A stretch of 64,000 bases of DNA from Ferruginibacter lapsinanis (GTDB taxonomy: Bacteria > Bacteroidota > Bacteroidia > Chitinophagales > Chitinophagaceae), in NCBI RefSeq assembly GCF_020783315.1, contig NZ_CP086063.1, positions 2,654,501 through 2,718,500 on the forward strand, given 5' to 3'. The notes below the pieces were generated by a model. It ran no database searches. It saw only the letters and a program-made list of their open reading frames with translations, and was not told where the DNA came from. Each line of letters starts with the position of its first letter. The stretch's first letter is position 1. The position numbers and the translations under genes were made by a program. Positions 42,008 to 50,863 of the stretch are shown in pieces.

Positions 42008-42499
42008 CTATTGGATGGTAATTTTAATTTCGGGTGCAAAGAACAGATTGCCTGTTTTGTCATAAGCGATGATGTCGTAGAAATATAACTCTTCTCCGCT
42101 ATGTAAAAATTCTGTGATATTTGTTTGCCATATTTCTGGTAGGGGAGTTGTTGTAAATCTGTCGGCAGATAAAGTGCTTTTTTGTGAGATCTTACCCGTG
42201 GCTTCATCTTCTACAGCCCCCCATTTTGTATAGGCAAATTGGTACGATAATAATTTGTATGTAACATTTTTTTCATCTACAATTCTTAATGGCAAACCAA
42301 TTACCTGTTTACCTTCTGCAGCTGTGGCTACAGCAGATTTACCTGTAAAATTCCCTAAAAAAGATTTTACGTGAGACGGATTGAATTTATCTGTTGATTT
42401 CTGAGTAGGTTTAGTATTCGGAACCTGAGCAACGGCAACTGCTGTTGATATTGTTATTACAAGAATTACACAAAATTGTATAAAGTATATTTTTTTCAT
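42008..42499 (-). CDS. Secreted hypothetical protein, GldM-domain-like ending
   Basis: A 163-residue exported protein (signal residues about 1-25, AVAVAQ). The mature part is beta-rich: VIGLPLRIVDEKNVTYKLLS, FTTTPLPEIWQTNITEFLH and the close GEELYFYDIIAYDKTGNLFF. The last stretch, strand-D-I-x-A-x-D-x-x-G then a final strand, resembles the GldM C-terminal domain also seen at 2942-3391, though more weakly. I use the ATG at 42499; a GTG six bases earlier is possible. It precedes the GNAT gene by 5 bases. Confidence 0.5.
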   Translation of the reverse strand: MKKIYFIQFCVILVITISTAVAVAQVPNTKPTQKSTDKFNPSHVKSFLGNFTGKSAVATAAEGKQVIGLPLRIVDEKNVTYKLLSYQFAYTKWGAVEDEATGKISQKSTLSADRFTTTPLPEIWQTNITEFLHSGEELYFYDIIAYDKTGNLFFAPEIKITIQ

Positions 42500-42582
42500 A
42501 GACACACATTTTAACTACCACTAATTTACAGCAGAATTCTCATAATAAACTGTTAACGGGATTATTTATGCAGTTGAAAAGG

Positions 42583-42623
42583 TCCGCAAAGTACACAAAT
42601 AGAATCTGCGTATACTTTGCGGA
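42583..42623 (-). terminator. 11-bp hairpin after valS
   Basis: TCCGCAAAGTA (42583-42593) pairs perfectly with TACTTTGCGGA (42613-42623). It starts 7 bases past the valS stop on the minus strand, and CCTTTTC follows; a moderate terminator. Confidence 0.6.
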
Positions 42624-42629
42624 GTTGTA

Positions 42630-45281
42630 TTAATTCAGTCCGGCCAGGCTTTCCTGAATGGTTTTAATGCGGTTTTCTGCATCTGCTTGCTTCTTTTGCT
42701 CTAGCGCCAATACCTCGGGTTTGGCATTCTGCACAAACTTTTCATTGCTGAGTTTTTTGGCAATGCTTTCAAGAAATTTCTTCTGATGCTCAAGATCTTT
42801 CAGCAGATCATTTTTTAATGTAGCACTATCTAATTGTTTTTCGCTTTCAATGTAGAATTTGTCTTTTTCAATTGCCACAACAATAGTGTTGGCAACAGTA
42901 TCATTTACATAATGTATCGCTTCTGCATTTACTTGCTTGCTTACTATGTTTTCAATAGCGGCATATGCTGCTGCATCAGCAGTTTGAATATGTAGTTTTA
43001 CTGTTTCTTTCGGCTTTAATTGGTTTTTATTTCTGGCATCTCTCAATGCAGAGATCACTTGTTTCAATAATTCTCCCTGTGTTAAGATGGCTGTTGCAGG
43101 TTGTCCTTTAGTGGTAGTTTCTTTTATACAGAGATCATCTTTTTTATCTGACAATAAATGATAGATTTCTTCAGAAATGAAAGGCATGAAAGGATGTAAT
43201 AATTCCATTAGCTGTTCAAAGAAAGAGACAGTTTTATCATACACTGCCTTTTCGATCGGTTGTTCAAAACCCGGTTTAATCCATTCCAGGTACCAACTAC
43301 AGAAATCGTCCCATATCAATGAGTAGATCGTTTTCAATGCTTCGCTTAATCTGAACTGTTTCATCAGGTCGTCTACCTCAATAGCCACCTGCTTCAATCT
43401 GTTCTCAAACCAATTGATAGCGAAGTTGTCTTTTGTCGATTGTTCATTGCTCGTTGCCGATTGCCGCCCTTCCCACATTTTCAACAGCTTCAAGGCATTC
43501 CACAATTTATTATTGAAATTTCGTCCTTGTTCTAAGGCACTTTCATCAAATAATAGGTCATTGCCAGCAGGAGAAGAGATCATGATACCAAATCTTACAG
43601 CATCAGCACCATATTGGTCGATCAAACCTAAAAGATCAGGTGAGTTACCTAAACTCTTGCTCATTTTTCTTCCCTGCTTATCTCTAACAATACCAGTAAA
43701 ATACACTTCGCTGAAAGGCTTTTCTTCCATGTATTCAAATCCTGCCATGATCATACGTGCTACCCAGAAAAAAATGATCTCAGGAGCTGTAACCAATGTA
43801 TTGGTAGGGTAGTAGTATTTTATTTCGTTGTTTCCGGGATTACTAAATCCTTTAAACACTTCGAAAGGCCACAACCATGAAGAGAACCAGGTGTCAAGAC
43901 AATCTTCATCTTGTTTGATGTCTTTACTGTTAGAAGTTGGATGTTGGATATTGAATTGTTCAATCGCAGCTTCCTTTGTTTCAGCCACCACATAATTCCC
44001 TTCCGCATCGTACCAGGCTGGTATTCTATGTCCCCACCAAAGCTGGCGACTGATACACCAGTCTTTGATGTTCTCCATCCAATGGCGATATAAATTTTTA
44101 AACTTAGGCGGATAGAATTTTATTTCTTCCTCCATTACAGTTTTTAATGCAGGGGTACTTAATTCTTTCATGCTCACCCACCATTGCAAACTCAATCTTG
44201 GTTCAACAACAGCATCGGTTCTTTCGCTAAAACCAACCTGGTTGGTATAATCTTCTATCTTAGCTATATGTCCTGCTTCCTGTAATAAAGGAATGATCTT
44301 TTTACGAACATCCATTCTGTCTTCACCTACAAACAATTGAGCGGCTTCACTTAAGGTACCGTCATCATTCATAGTGTCAATGATCTCCAGGTTGTATTTT
44401 AATCCTAACTGATAATCATTGATGTCATGCGCCGGCGTTACTTTTAGTGCACCTGTACCAAAATCTGTAGCAACATATTCATCAGCAATGATAGGGATGC
44501 GTCTGTTGATCAAAGGCACAAAAGCAAATTTGCCATGCAAATGCGTATACCTTTTATCGTTAGGATTTACACAAATAGCGGTATCTCCTAAAATAGTTTC
44601 GGGTCTTACAGTAGCAATGGTGATATAGTCGGCAATTGTCATGCTGTCTTCATGCTCTCTGTCATCATCAATCAAATAATTGATATAGTATAATTTGCTT
44701 TGTATTTCTTTGTGGATCACTTCTTCATCACTCAACGCAGTTTTTGCTTTTACATCCCAGTTGATCATTCGTTTGCCACGATAGATCACGCCTTTTTTAT
44801 GTAATGCAATAAAAACTTTTATTACGCTTTCGTAATAGTCTTTATCCATTGTAAAGGATGTTCTGTTCCAATCCAGGCTACACCCTAATTTTTTTAATTG
44901 TTGTAAGATGATGCCTCCGTATTTTTCTTTCCATTCCCAGGCATAGCCTAAAAATTCATCCCTGGTTAAAGAAGATTTAGTGATGCCTCTTTCTCTGAGC
45001 ATTTGCACCACTTTTGCTTCTGTTGCGATAGAGGCATGATCTGTACCCGGAACCCAGCAGGCATTTTTGCCTTCCATCCTGGCACGACGGATCAGAATAT
45101 CCTGGATAGTATTATTAAGGCAATGTCCCATGTGCAATACACCGGTCACATTAGGAGGTGGCATTACAATGGTATAAGGTTCTCTGCCATCGGGGATGCT
45201 GCTAAAATAATTCTTATCCAGCCAATGCTGATACCATTTAACTTCTACTTCGTTGGGTATGTAATTTTTGGTCAGTTCCAT
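42630..45281 (-). CDS. valS: Valyl-tRNA synthetase
   Basis: An 883-residue class I aminoacyl-tRNA synthetase that charges tRNA-Val. It has PPPNVTGVLHMGHCLNN (HIGH motif), the editing domain with VTPAHDINDYQLGLKYNLE, the ISRQLWWGHRIPAW segment, GRKMSKSLGN (KMSKS loop), an anticodon-binding domain and a C-terminal coiled-coil arm (residues 815-883). I start at the ATG at 45281; an upstream in-frame start would precede the promoter's predicted start site. Confidence 0.97.
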   Translation of the reverse strand: MELTKNYIPNEVEVKWYQHWLDKNYFSSIPDGREPYTIVMPPPNVTGVLHMGHCLNNTIQDILIRRARMEGKNACWVPGTDHASIATEAKVVQMLRERGITKSSLTRDEFLGYAWEWKEKYGGIILQQLKKLGCSLDWNRTSFTMDKDYYESVIKVFIALHKKGVIYRGKRMINWDVKAKTALSDEEVIHKEIQSKLYYINYLIDDDREHEDSMTIADYITIATVRPETILGDTAICVNPNDKRYTHLHGKFAFVPLINRRIPIIADEYVATDFGTGALKVTPAHDINDYQLGLKYNLEIIDTMNDDGTLSEAAQLFVGEDRMDVRKKIIPLLQEAGHIAKIEDYTNQVGFSERTDAVVEPRLSLQWWVSMKELSTPALKTVMEEEIKFYPPKFKNLYRHWMENIKDWCISRQLWWGHRIPAWYDAEGNYVVAETKEAAIEQFNIQHPTSNSKDIKQDEDCLDTWFSSWLWPFEVFKGFSNPGNNEIKYYYPTNTLVTAPEIIFFWVARMIMAGFEYMEEKPFSEVYFTGIVRDKQGRKMSKSLGNSPDLLGLIDQYGADAVRFGIMISSPAGNDLLFDESALEQGRNFNNKLWNALKLLKMWEGRQSATSNEQSTKDNFAINWFENRLKQVAIEVDDLMKQFRLSEALKTIYSLIWDDFCSWYLEWIKPGFEQPIEKAVYDKTVSFFEQLMELLHPFMPFISEEIYHLLSDKKDDLCIKETTTKGQPATAILTQGELLKQVISALRDARNKNQLKPKETVKLHIQTADAAAYAAIENIVSKQVNAEAIHYVNDTVANTIVVAIEKDKFYIESEKQLDSATLKNDLLKDLEHQKKFLESIAKKLSNEKFVQNAKPEVLALEQKKQADAENRIKTIQESLAGLN

Positions 45282-45332
45282 TTTATCCTTTTTGATGCCG
45301 TTACTGCGGCCTTCTATCGCTATTAATGAGTG

Positions 45333-45340
45333 CAAATGTA
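45333..45340 (-). promoter_or_regulatory. -7 box (TACATTTG) for valS
   Basis: Plus-strand CAAATGTA gives TACATTTG on the minus strand, 52 bases before the valS ATG. Confidence 0.55.
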
Positions 45341-45419
45341 CGAATTGCGTTACATTTTTTGATACCCCTATCTTTTATGACAAATTCAAAAATTTTATCT
45401 TTACTATGTAATCTTATAT

Positions 45420-46424
45420 TTGCTGCCTCAATTTTATCATTTGCAAAAAGTCTTACAAAACCTGCGTCTTCAAAAAATAGTGACTACAGTTGCTATTGTC
45501 CTTTTCATTATGAAGCTGGTTGCCTGGTATTTGACCGGGTCTGTGGCAATACTAACCGATGCGTTGGAAAGTACTGTAAATGTGATAGCCGGATTGATTG
45601 GAGTATACAGTTTATATGTAAGTGCAAAGCCGAAGGATCTGGATCATCCATATGGCCATGGTAAGGCAGAGTTTATTTCAGCTGCTGTAGAGGGTACTTT
45701 GATCAGTGTAGCCGGTTTGATCATCATCTATGAAGCCATTAATAATTTTATTCATCCACATAAGATCCAAAAATTAGATTACGGGATTATACTGGTAGCG
45801 ATTACAGCTGTTATCAATTATGTGGCTGGTGTTTATTGTGTGAATACAGGTAAGAAAAATAACTCATTGGCATTGATCGCCAGCGGTAAACATCTTCAGA
45901 CAGATACGTATTCTACTATTGGGATTATCATTGGCTTAATATTACTATATATTTTAAAATATAGCTGGATAGATAGTGCTGTCGCCATTTTATTTGCTTT
46001 CATTATTATGTTCACCGGGTACAGAATTGTAAGAAGTTCTATAGCCGGTATTATGGATGAGGCAGATGAAGCACTGATGGAAAAAATGGTAGTAATGTTA
46101 AATGCTAACAGGAGAGAGAACTGGATCGATTTTCATAATCTGCGGATCATAAAAAATGGAGGCACCTTGCATTTGGATTGTCATCTTACTGTGCCATGGT
46201 ATTTGAATGTGCACGAGGCGCATGTAGAAATCGATGCATTATCTTATTTGGTAAAAAATGAGTTTGGCGAATCGATGGAATTATTTGTACACTCGGATGG
46301 TTGTTTGGATTTTAGTTGTAACATTTGTACCAAGCAAGATTGTCCTGTGCGTAAACATCCATTTGAGAAAAAGATCGAATGGACGATGAGAAATATTTCG
46401 GCAGATACGAAACATCATTTATAA
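45420..46424 (+). CDS. Cation diffusion facilitator (CDF) transporter
   Basis: A protein of about 334 residues. Six transmembrane helices occupy 20-210, with the CDF signature TDALESTVNVIAGLIGVYSL (metal site Asp and neighbours in helix 2), DHPYGHGKAEFISAA and HLQTDTYSTIGIIIG (His/Asp of helix 5). A cytoplasmic ferredoxin-like domain follows, and the tail carries CNICTKQDCP, an extra cysteine cluster for metal binding. It exports zinc, iron or similar ions in exchange for protons. The start is uncertain: the first possible start, TTG at 45420, coincides with the box TATATTTG at 45415-45422, so a later TTG (45441) could be the real one. Confidence 0.9.
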   Translation: MLPQFYHLQKVLQNLRLQKIVTTVAIVLFIMKLVAWYLTGSVAILTDALESTVNVIAGLIGVYSLYVSAKPKDLDHPYGHGKAEFISAAVEGTLISVAGLIIIYEAINNFIHPHKIQKLDYGIILVAITAVINYVAGVYCVNTGKKNNSLALIASGKHLQTDTYSTIGIIIGLILLYILKYSWIDSAVAILFAFIIMFTGYRIVRSSIAGIMDEADEALMEKMVVMLNANRRENWIDFHNLRIIKNGGTLHLDCHLTVPWYLNVHEAHVEIDALSYLVKNEFGESMELFVHSDGCLDFSCNICTKQDCPVRKHPFEKKIEWTMRNISADTKHHL

Positions 46425-46492
46425 AGTAGAAATAAGAGCGTATTAGTTTTTGAATTAAATGGCTTTTTCTTATTCCTTATTTGATTTCTTTG

Positions 46493-47197
46493 TTATTCGA
46501 ATAGTTTGGCTACACCAAATGCAGCAGCAGCAGCCATTGCGCCGATAAGTGTAACCCTTAATGCACCGTACCAAGGATTTACTCCCGTGATCTTACTTTT
46601 AAAATATCCGAAAATAAATAGACATACTAATGTAGCCACTACAGATATTTCTAATGCCTGTGTAGAATCGGCAATAAAAAAATACGGACTCAACGGAATG
46701 ATGCCTCCGGCAATGTAGGAAAGTCCGATATTAAGTGCACTTTTGGTGGCTCTTTTAGGATCCGGTTTTTCCAATCCTAATTCATATTTCATCATAAAGT
46801 CGACCCAACGATCCTTATCTTGTGCTATTTCTTCCGTAGCCTGTTCCTGCAAAGCAGGGCTTAAACCAATATTAGCAAAAAACTCTTTTGTTTCTTCAAT
46901 TTCTTTATGGCGCAAATTTTCTACCTCATCATATTCTCTTTTCACTTCACTTCTATAATGGTCTTGCTCAGTTTTTCCTGAAAGATACCCTCCTAAACCC
47001 ATTGCGATACTACCGGCAGCAATTTCAGCAATACCGGCAATAACAATGATGCTGCTTTTGTCTACAGCACCACTTAATCCTGCAGCTAATGCAAACGGAA
47101 CGGTCAACCCGTCACTCATGCCGATCACTATATCTCTTAAAGCTTCTGAACTTTTTAAATGACTTTCTGTATGCTCGTGATGAAGATGTGTATCCAT
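46493..47197 (-). CDS. VIT1/CCC1-family metal transporter
   Basis: A 234-residue membrane protein. It has an N-terminal His-rich stretch (MDTHLHHEHTESHL), the family motif IVIGMSDGLTVPFALAAGLS, IVIAGIAEIAAGSIAMGLGG, a long cytoplasmic helix pair rich in Glu (KTEQDHYRSEVKREYDEVEN), and three C-terminal transmembrane helices. It is the VIT1/CCC1 type that transports Fe2+ or Mn2+. It lies convergent to the CDF transporter, so the two metal exporters meet tail to tail. Confidence 0.94.
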   Translation of the reverse strand: MDTHLHHEHTESHLKSSEALRDIVIGMSDGLTVPFALAAGLSGAVDKSSIIVIAGIAEIAAGSIAMGLGGYLSGKTEQDHYRSEVKREYDEVENLRHKEIEETKEFFANIGLSPALQEQATEEIAQDKDRWVDFMMKYELGLEKPDPKRATKSALNIGLSYIAGGIIPLSPYFFIADSTQALEISVVATLVCLFIFGYFKSKITGVNPWYGALRVTLIGAMAAAAAFGVAKLFE

Positions 47198-47296
47198 TTG
47201 GTTTTTAGTTTAGAGTGTTCAGGAAGTTTGGGAGTTCAGATTTGATGTAATATACTAATAGCTTACTATCTAAACTCTTAAACCTTCTACACTATA

Positions 47297-48529
47297 TCAA
47301 AGTGTTTGTAAACTTTTATTAATAATAGCCACACATTCCATTATCTGTTCTTTTGTAATGATCAATGGTGGAGCAAAACGGATCTTATCTCCATGTGTAG
47401 GTTTTGCCAATAGACCATTTTCTTTTAATGCCAGGCAAAGTTCCCACGCTGCATCAGGATTACTATGTTTTATTACGATAGCATTTAACAAGCCTTTCCC
47501 TCTTACAATATCAATAAAAGGAGAGTTGAGCTTTTTTAATTCACTTCGTAATAATTCTCCCATTGCTTCTGCATTGGCCATCATGTTTTCGTCCTTTAAT
47601 ACCTGCAATGCAGTGATAGCCACAGCACAGGCTAATGGGTTACCTCCATACGTGCTGCCATGTTCTCCAGGTTTAATGGTCAGCATAATTTCATTATCAG
47701 CCAATACAGCACTTACAGGTAAAACACCGCCACTTAAAGCCTTTCCTAAGATCAAAACATCCGGACGTACATTTTCATGATCGCATGCCAGCATTTTTCC
47801 GGTACGGGCCAACCCTGTTTGGATCTCATCGGCGATCATTAATACATTGTATTCGGTGCACAGGTTTCTTACTCCGGCAAAGTAACCTTCATCTGGTACA
47901 ACCACACCAGCCTCTCCTTGTATAGGTTCAAACATAAAGGCAGCTACATTATTATCCTGCAAAGCCTTTTCTAATGCCAACAGGTCGTTATGTGGTATAG
48001 TAACATACCCTGTTGTGTACGGGCCAAAATTATTTTTTGCAGAAGGATCAGAACTGAATGATATCACACCTGTTGTACGACCATGAAAATTTCCTTCGCA
48101 AACTATGATCACTGCTTTATTGGGTTCAATACCTTTTACTTCGTAGCCCCATTTTCTGCCTAATTTTAAAGCTGTTTCAACAGCCTCTACACCGGTATTC
48201 ATTGGTAATACTTTGTCATAGCCAAAATATTCAGTGATATATTTTTCGTAATGTCCTAAAAGATTGCTGTGAAAAGCCCTGCTCGTTAGTGTTAGCTTTT
48301 TTGCCTGCTCAATTAATGATGCAATGATTTTTGGATGGCAATGTCCCTGGTTAACAGCAGAATATCCGCTTAAAAAATCGAAATAACGTTTTCCATCTAC
48401 ATCATACACAAAAACACCTTCGCCTTTTTCCAGTACTACTGGCAGAGGATGATAGTTGTGTGCTCCGTAATTTTCTTCAAGGTCGATGTATTGTTGCGAA
48501 TTAGCCGATATGTTTATTGTTGAATGCAT
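47297..48529 (-). CDS. rocD: Ornithine--oxo-acid transaminase
   Basis: A 410-residue PLP enzyme of the class-III aminotransferase family, converting ornithine and 2-oxoglutarate to glutamate semialdehyde and glutamate. It shows the OAT N-terminus [56 protein letters not shown], the PLP-binding [14 protein letters not shown] and the catalytic Lys in [19 protein letters not shown], and a [10 protein letters not shown] segment. Length is normal. It links arginine/ornithine degradation to proline and glutamate. It is transcribed alone, facing away from a VOC-family gene. Confidence 0.96.
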   Translation of the reverse strand: MHSTINISANSQQYIDLEENYGAHNYHPLPVVLEKGEGVFVYDVDGKRYFDFLSGYSAVNQGHCHPKIIASLIEQAKKLTLTSRAFHSNLLGHYEKYITEYFGYDKVLPMNTGVEAVETALKLGRKWGYEVKGIEPNKAVIIVCEGNFHGRTTGVISFSSDPSAKNNFGPYTTGYVTIPHNDLLALEKALQDNNVAAFMFEPIQGEAGVVVPDEGYFAGVRNLCTEYNVLMIADEIQTGLARTGKMLACDHENVRPDVLILGKALSGGVLPVSAVLADNEIMLTIKPGEHGSTYGGNPLACAVAITALQVLKDENMMANAEAMGELLRSELKKLNSPFIDIVRGKGLLNAIVIKHSNPDAAWELCLALKENGLLAKPTHGDKIRFAPPLIITKEQIMECVAIINKSLQTL

Positions 48530-48728
48530 TTATTTAAAGTTTCAGATGTTTAAAATGTTGAATAGGTTTAAAAACTGGGTTGTGCCAATTTACCTGATGT
48601 TTGATGATATAGACAAGGATAGCTGCTCCTCTGAAACAGAGGAGTGCCTAAGAAATTCACTTAGTGATTCAGCAGATCAAGATTACTGCTGAGAAAATAC
48701 GATATGTATCTGTTAGAAGAGATAGTTG

Positions 48729-48736
48729 TAAATTTG
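48729..48736 (+). promoter_or_regulatory. -7 box (TAAATTTG) for the VOC protein
   Basis: A plus-strand TAAATTTG lies 22 bases before the ATG at 48758. Confidence 0.5.
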
Positions 48737-48757
48737 AGTGCAAATTAAAAAAAATAT

Positions 48758-49240
48758 ATGACATATACAATTCCTGCACAAACCCGTATCGGACATGTTC
48801 ATTTAAAAGTAGCAGATATTGAGCGTTCGTTGAAATTTTACCGAGATATTCTGGGCTTTCAGGTAATGCAGCATTATGGTGATAGTGCAGTGTTTATCAG
48901 TGCCGGGGGCTACCATCATCATATAGGGTTGAATACCTGGCATAGTAAAGGAGCAGGGCCTGCACCGGTGAATGCAGTAGGCTTATATCATACTGCGATC
49001 TTATATCCAACAAGAAAAGATCTTGCTGCCATAGTTCAGCGTTTATTGGAAATAAAATATCCGTTGACCGGAGCTGCAGACCATGGCGTATCAGAGGCTA
49101 TTTATTTAAATGACCCCGATGGCAATGGGGTGGAGTTGTATTGGGACAAGCCACAGGCTGATTGGCCTGTTGATGCAAATGGCAATTTAGATATGATCAC
49201 AGCCAGATTAGATATTGATGAATTGTTAACTGAACTGTAA
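48758..49240 (+). CDS. VOC-family (glyoxalase/dioxygenase-fold) protein
   Basis: A 160-residue VOC protein of two babab units. Metal ligands fit: His in RIGHVHLKVADIERSLKFY, then GLYHTAILYP and a Glu in DPDGNGVELYWD. Those are the three positions used by catechol 2,3-dioxygenase-like and glyoxalase-like enzymes. The order and the stretch HIGLNTWHSKGAGPAP resemble CatE-like dioxygenases. It would act on an aromatic or dicarbonyl; the substrate is open. It converges tail to tail with the ALDH7 gene (4-base gap). Confidence 0.88.
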   Translation: MTYTIPAQTRIGHVHLKVADIERSLKFYRDILGFQVMQHYGDSAVFISAGGYHHHIGLNTWHSKGAGPAPVNAVGLYHTAILYPTRKDLAAIVQRLLEIKYPLTGAADHGVSEAIYLNDPDGNGVELYWDKPQADWPVDANGNLDMITARLDIDELLTEL

Positions 49241-49244
49241 GGTT

Positions 49245-50768
49245 TTACAGATCAAATCTTATTCCTTGTGCTAATGGTAATTTATCAGTGTAGTTGATGG
49301 TATTTGTTTGTCTACGCATATAAACTTTCCATGCATCACTGCCGCTTTCTCTGCCGCCGCCTGTTTCTTTTTCGCCGCCAAATGCGCCACCGATCTCAGC
49401 CCCGGAGGTTCCGATATTTACATTCGCAATACCACAATCACTACCGGCATGAGATAAAAATCTTTCAGCTTCTCTTAAATTATTTGTCATGATAGCAGAT
49501 GATAAACCTTGTGGTACATCATTCTGCAAAGCAATGGCTTCATCTAAGGTTTTATATTTGATCAAATATAAAATAGGAGCGAAGGTTTCATGCTGTACAA
49601 TTTTAAAATGATTCTTCACTTCGGCAATACAAGGTTTTACATAACAACCGCTTTCATAACCTTTGCCTTTTAATACGCCACCTTCAACAATAAATTTGCC
49701 GCCCTCTGCTTTACATTTCTCTATAGCATCTAAATACATTTTTACTGCATCTTTATCGATCAATGGGCCGACATGATTTTTTTCATTTAGAGGGTTGCCA
49801 ATTTTTAATTGCCTGTATGCATTCACTAATTTGTCTCTGAATTTATTATAAACCTTTTCTTGAATGATCAATCTTCGTGTAGAAGTGCATCTTTGACCTG
49901 CTGTACCAACAGCGCCAAATGCAGCGCCGATCAATGCCATATCAAGATCAGCATTTTCAGTAATGATGATAGCGTTGTTGCCACCTAATTCTAATAAGCT
50001 CTTTCCAAGCCTTGCGGCTACGGCTGCGGCTACGGCTTTGCCCATTCTGGTGCTGCCCGTTGCAGAGATCAATGCAATGTTTGTATCATTACTCATCCAC
50101 TCACCAACATCTCTGCCACCAACAATTAAATTATTAACGCCTTTTGGTACATTATTCTTTTTAAAAATTTCCGTTACAATATTGGTGCATGCAATGGCGG
50201 TTAATGGTGTTTTTTCACTTGGCTTCCATACACATACATTGCCGCAGATCCATGCCAATGCAGTATTCCATGCCCATACCGCCACAGGGAAATTAAATGC
50301 TGAAATAATGCCTACAACTCCAAGTGGATGGTATTGTTCATACATTCTATGCCCGGGTCTTTCACTATGCATTGTTAAGCCATGTAACTGGCGTGATAGA
50401 CCAACTGCAAAATCACAGATATCGATCATCTCCTGAACTTCGCCTAATCCTTCCTGTAAGCTCTTGCCCATTTCATAACTTACCAGTTGCCCAAGTGCAG
50501 ATTTGTTTTCTCTTAATTTATCACCGATCTGTCTTACGATTTCGCCACGTTTTGGGGCAGGCCATAATTGCCATTCAGCAAAAGCTGTTTTGGCAGTATT
50601 TATAACTTCATCGTATGATCTTTTATCTGCACCTTGAACCGATGCAATTAATTTCCCATCAACAGGAGAGAAGGAATCAAAGATATCACCTTTGGATTTG
50701 ATCCATTGTAAACCGGTAGATACTCCCGGATTATTTTCTTTTATCTGAAGTAATTCAAGAAATTTCAT
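49245..50768 (-). CDS. ALDH7-family aldehyde dehydrogenase (antiquitin type)
   Basis: A 507-residue NAD-dependent aldehyde dehydrogenase of the ALDH7 type, which oxidises 2-aminoadipate 6-semialdehyde (piperideine-6-carboxylate) in lysine breakdown. Features: FSPVDGKLIASVQGA, GVVGIISAFNFPVAVWAWNTA, the catalytic Glu in LLELGGNNAI and Cys in GTAGQRCTSTRRL, and the family-specific CGIANVNIGTSGAEIGGAFG. I use the ATG at 50768; a GTG 18 bases upstream is a weaker choice. There are no other lysine genes here. Confidence 0.93.
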   Translation of the reverse strand: MKFLELLQIKENNPGVSTGLQWIKSKGDIFDSFSPVDGKLIASVQGADKRSYDEVINTAKTAFAEWQLWPAPKRGEIVRQIGDKLRENKSALGQLVSYEMGKSLQEGLGEVQEMIDICDFAVGLSRQLHGLTMHSERPGHRMYEQYHPLGVVGIISAFNFPVAVWAWNTALAWICGNVCVWKPSEKTPLTAIACTNIVTEIFKKNNVPKGVNNLIVGGRDVGEWMSNDTNIALISATGSTRMGKAVAAAVAARLGKSLLELGGNNAIIITENADLDMALIGAAFGAVGTAGQRCTSTRRLIIQEKVYNKFRDKLVNAYRQLKIGNPLNEKNHVGPLIDKDAVKMYLDAIEKCKAEGGKFIVEGGVLKGKGYESGCYVKPCIAEVKNHFKIVQHETFAPILYLIKYKTLDEAIALQNDVPQGLSSAIMTNNLREAERFLSHAGSDCGIANVNIGTSGAEIGGAFGGEKETGGGRESGSDAWKVYMRRQTNTINYTDKLPLAQGIRFDL

Positions 50769-50863
50769 GGCATTTGTTTTAGTCACAGGTGTTGATCAAT
50801 TTTATTATAATGAATCAATCACTAACTGTAAGTAAATGTAAACTTTTTAAGGCATTCTTACGA

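Noticed and set aside
48541-48692. Small gene with CTCCTCTG-AAA-CAGAGGAG hairpin between rocD and VOC
   Set aside because: The frame is short and lacks coding signals; the hairpin alone does not define a feature.
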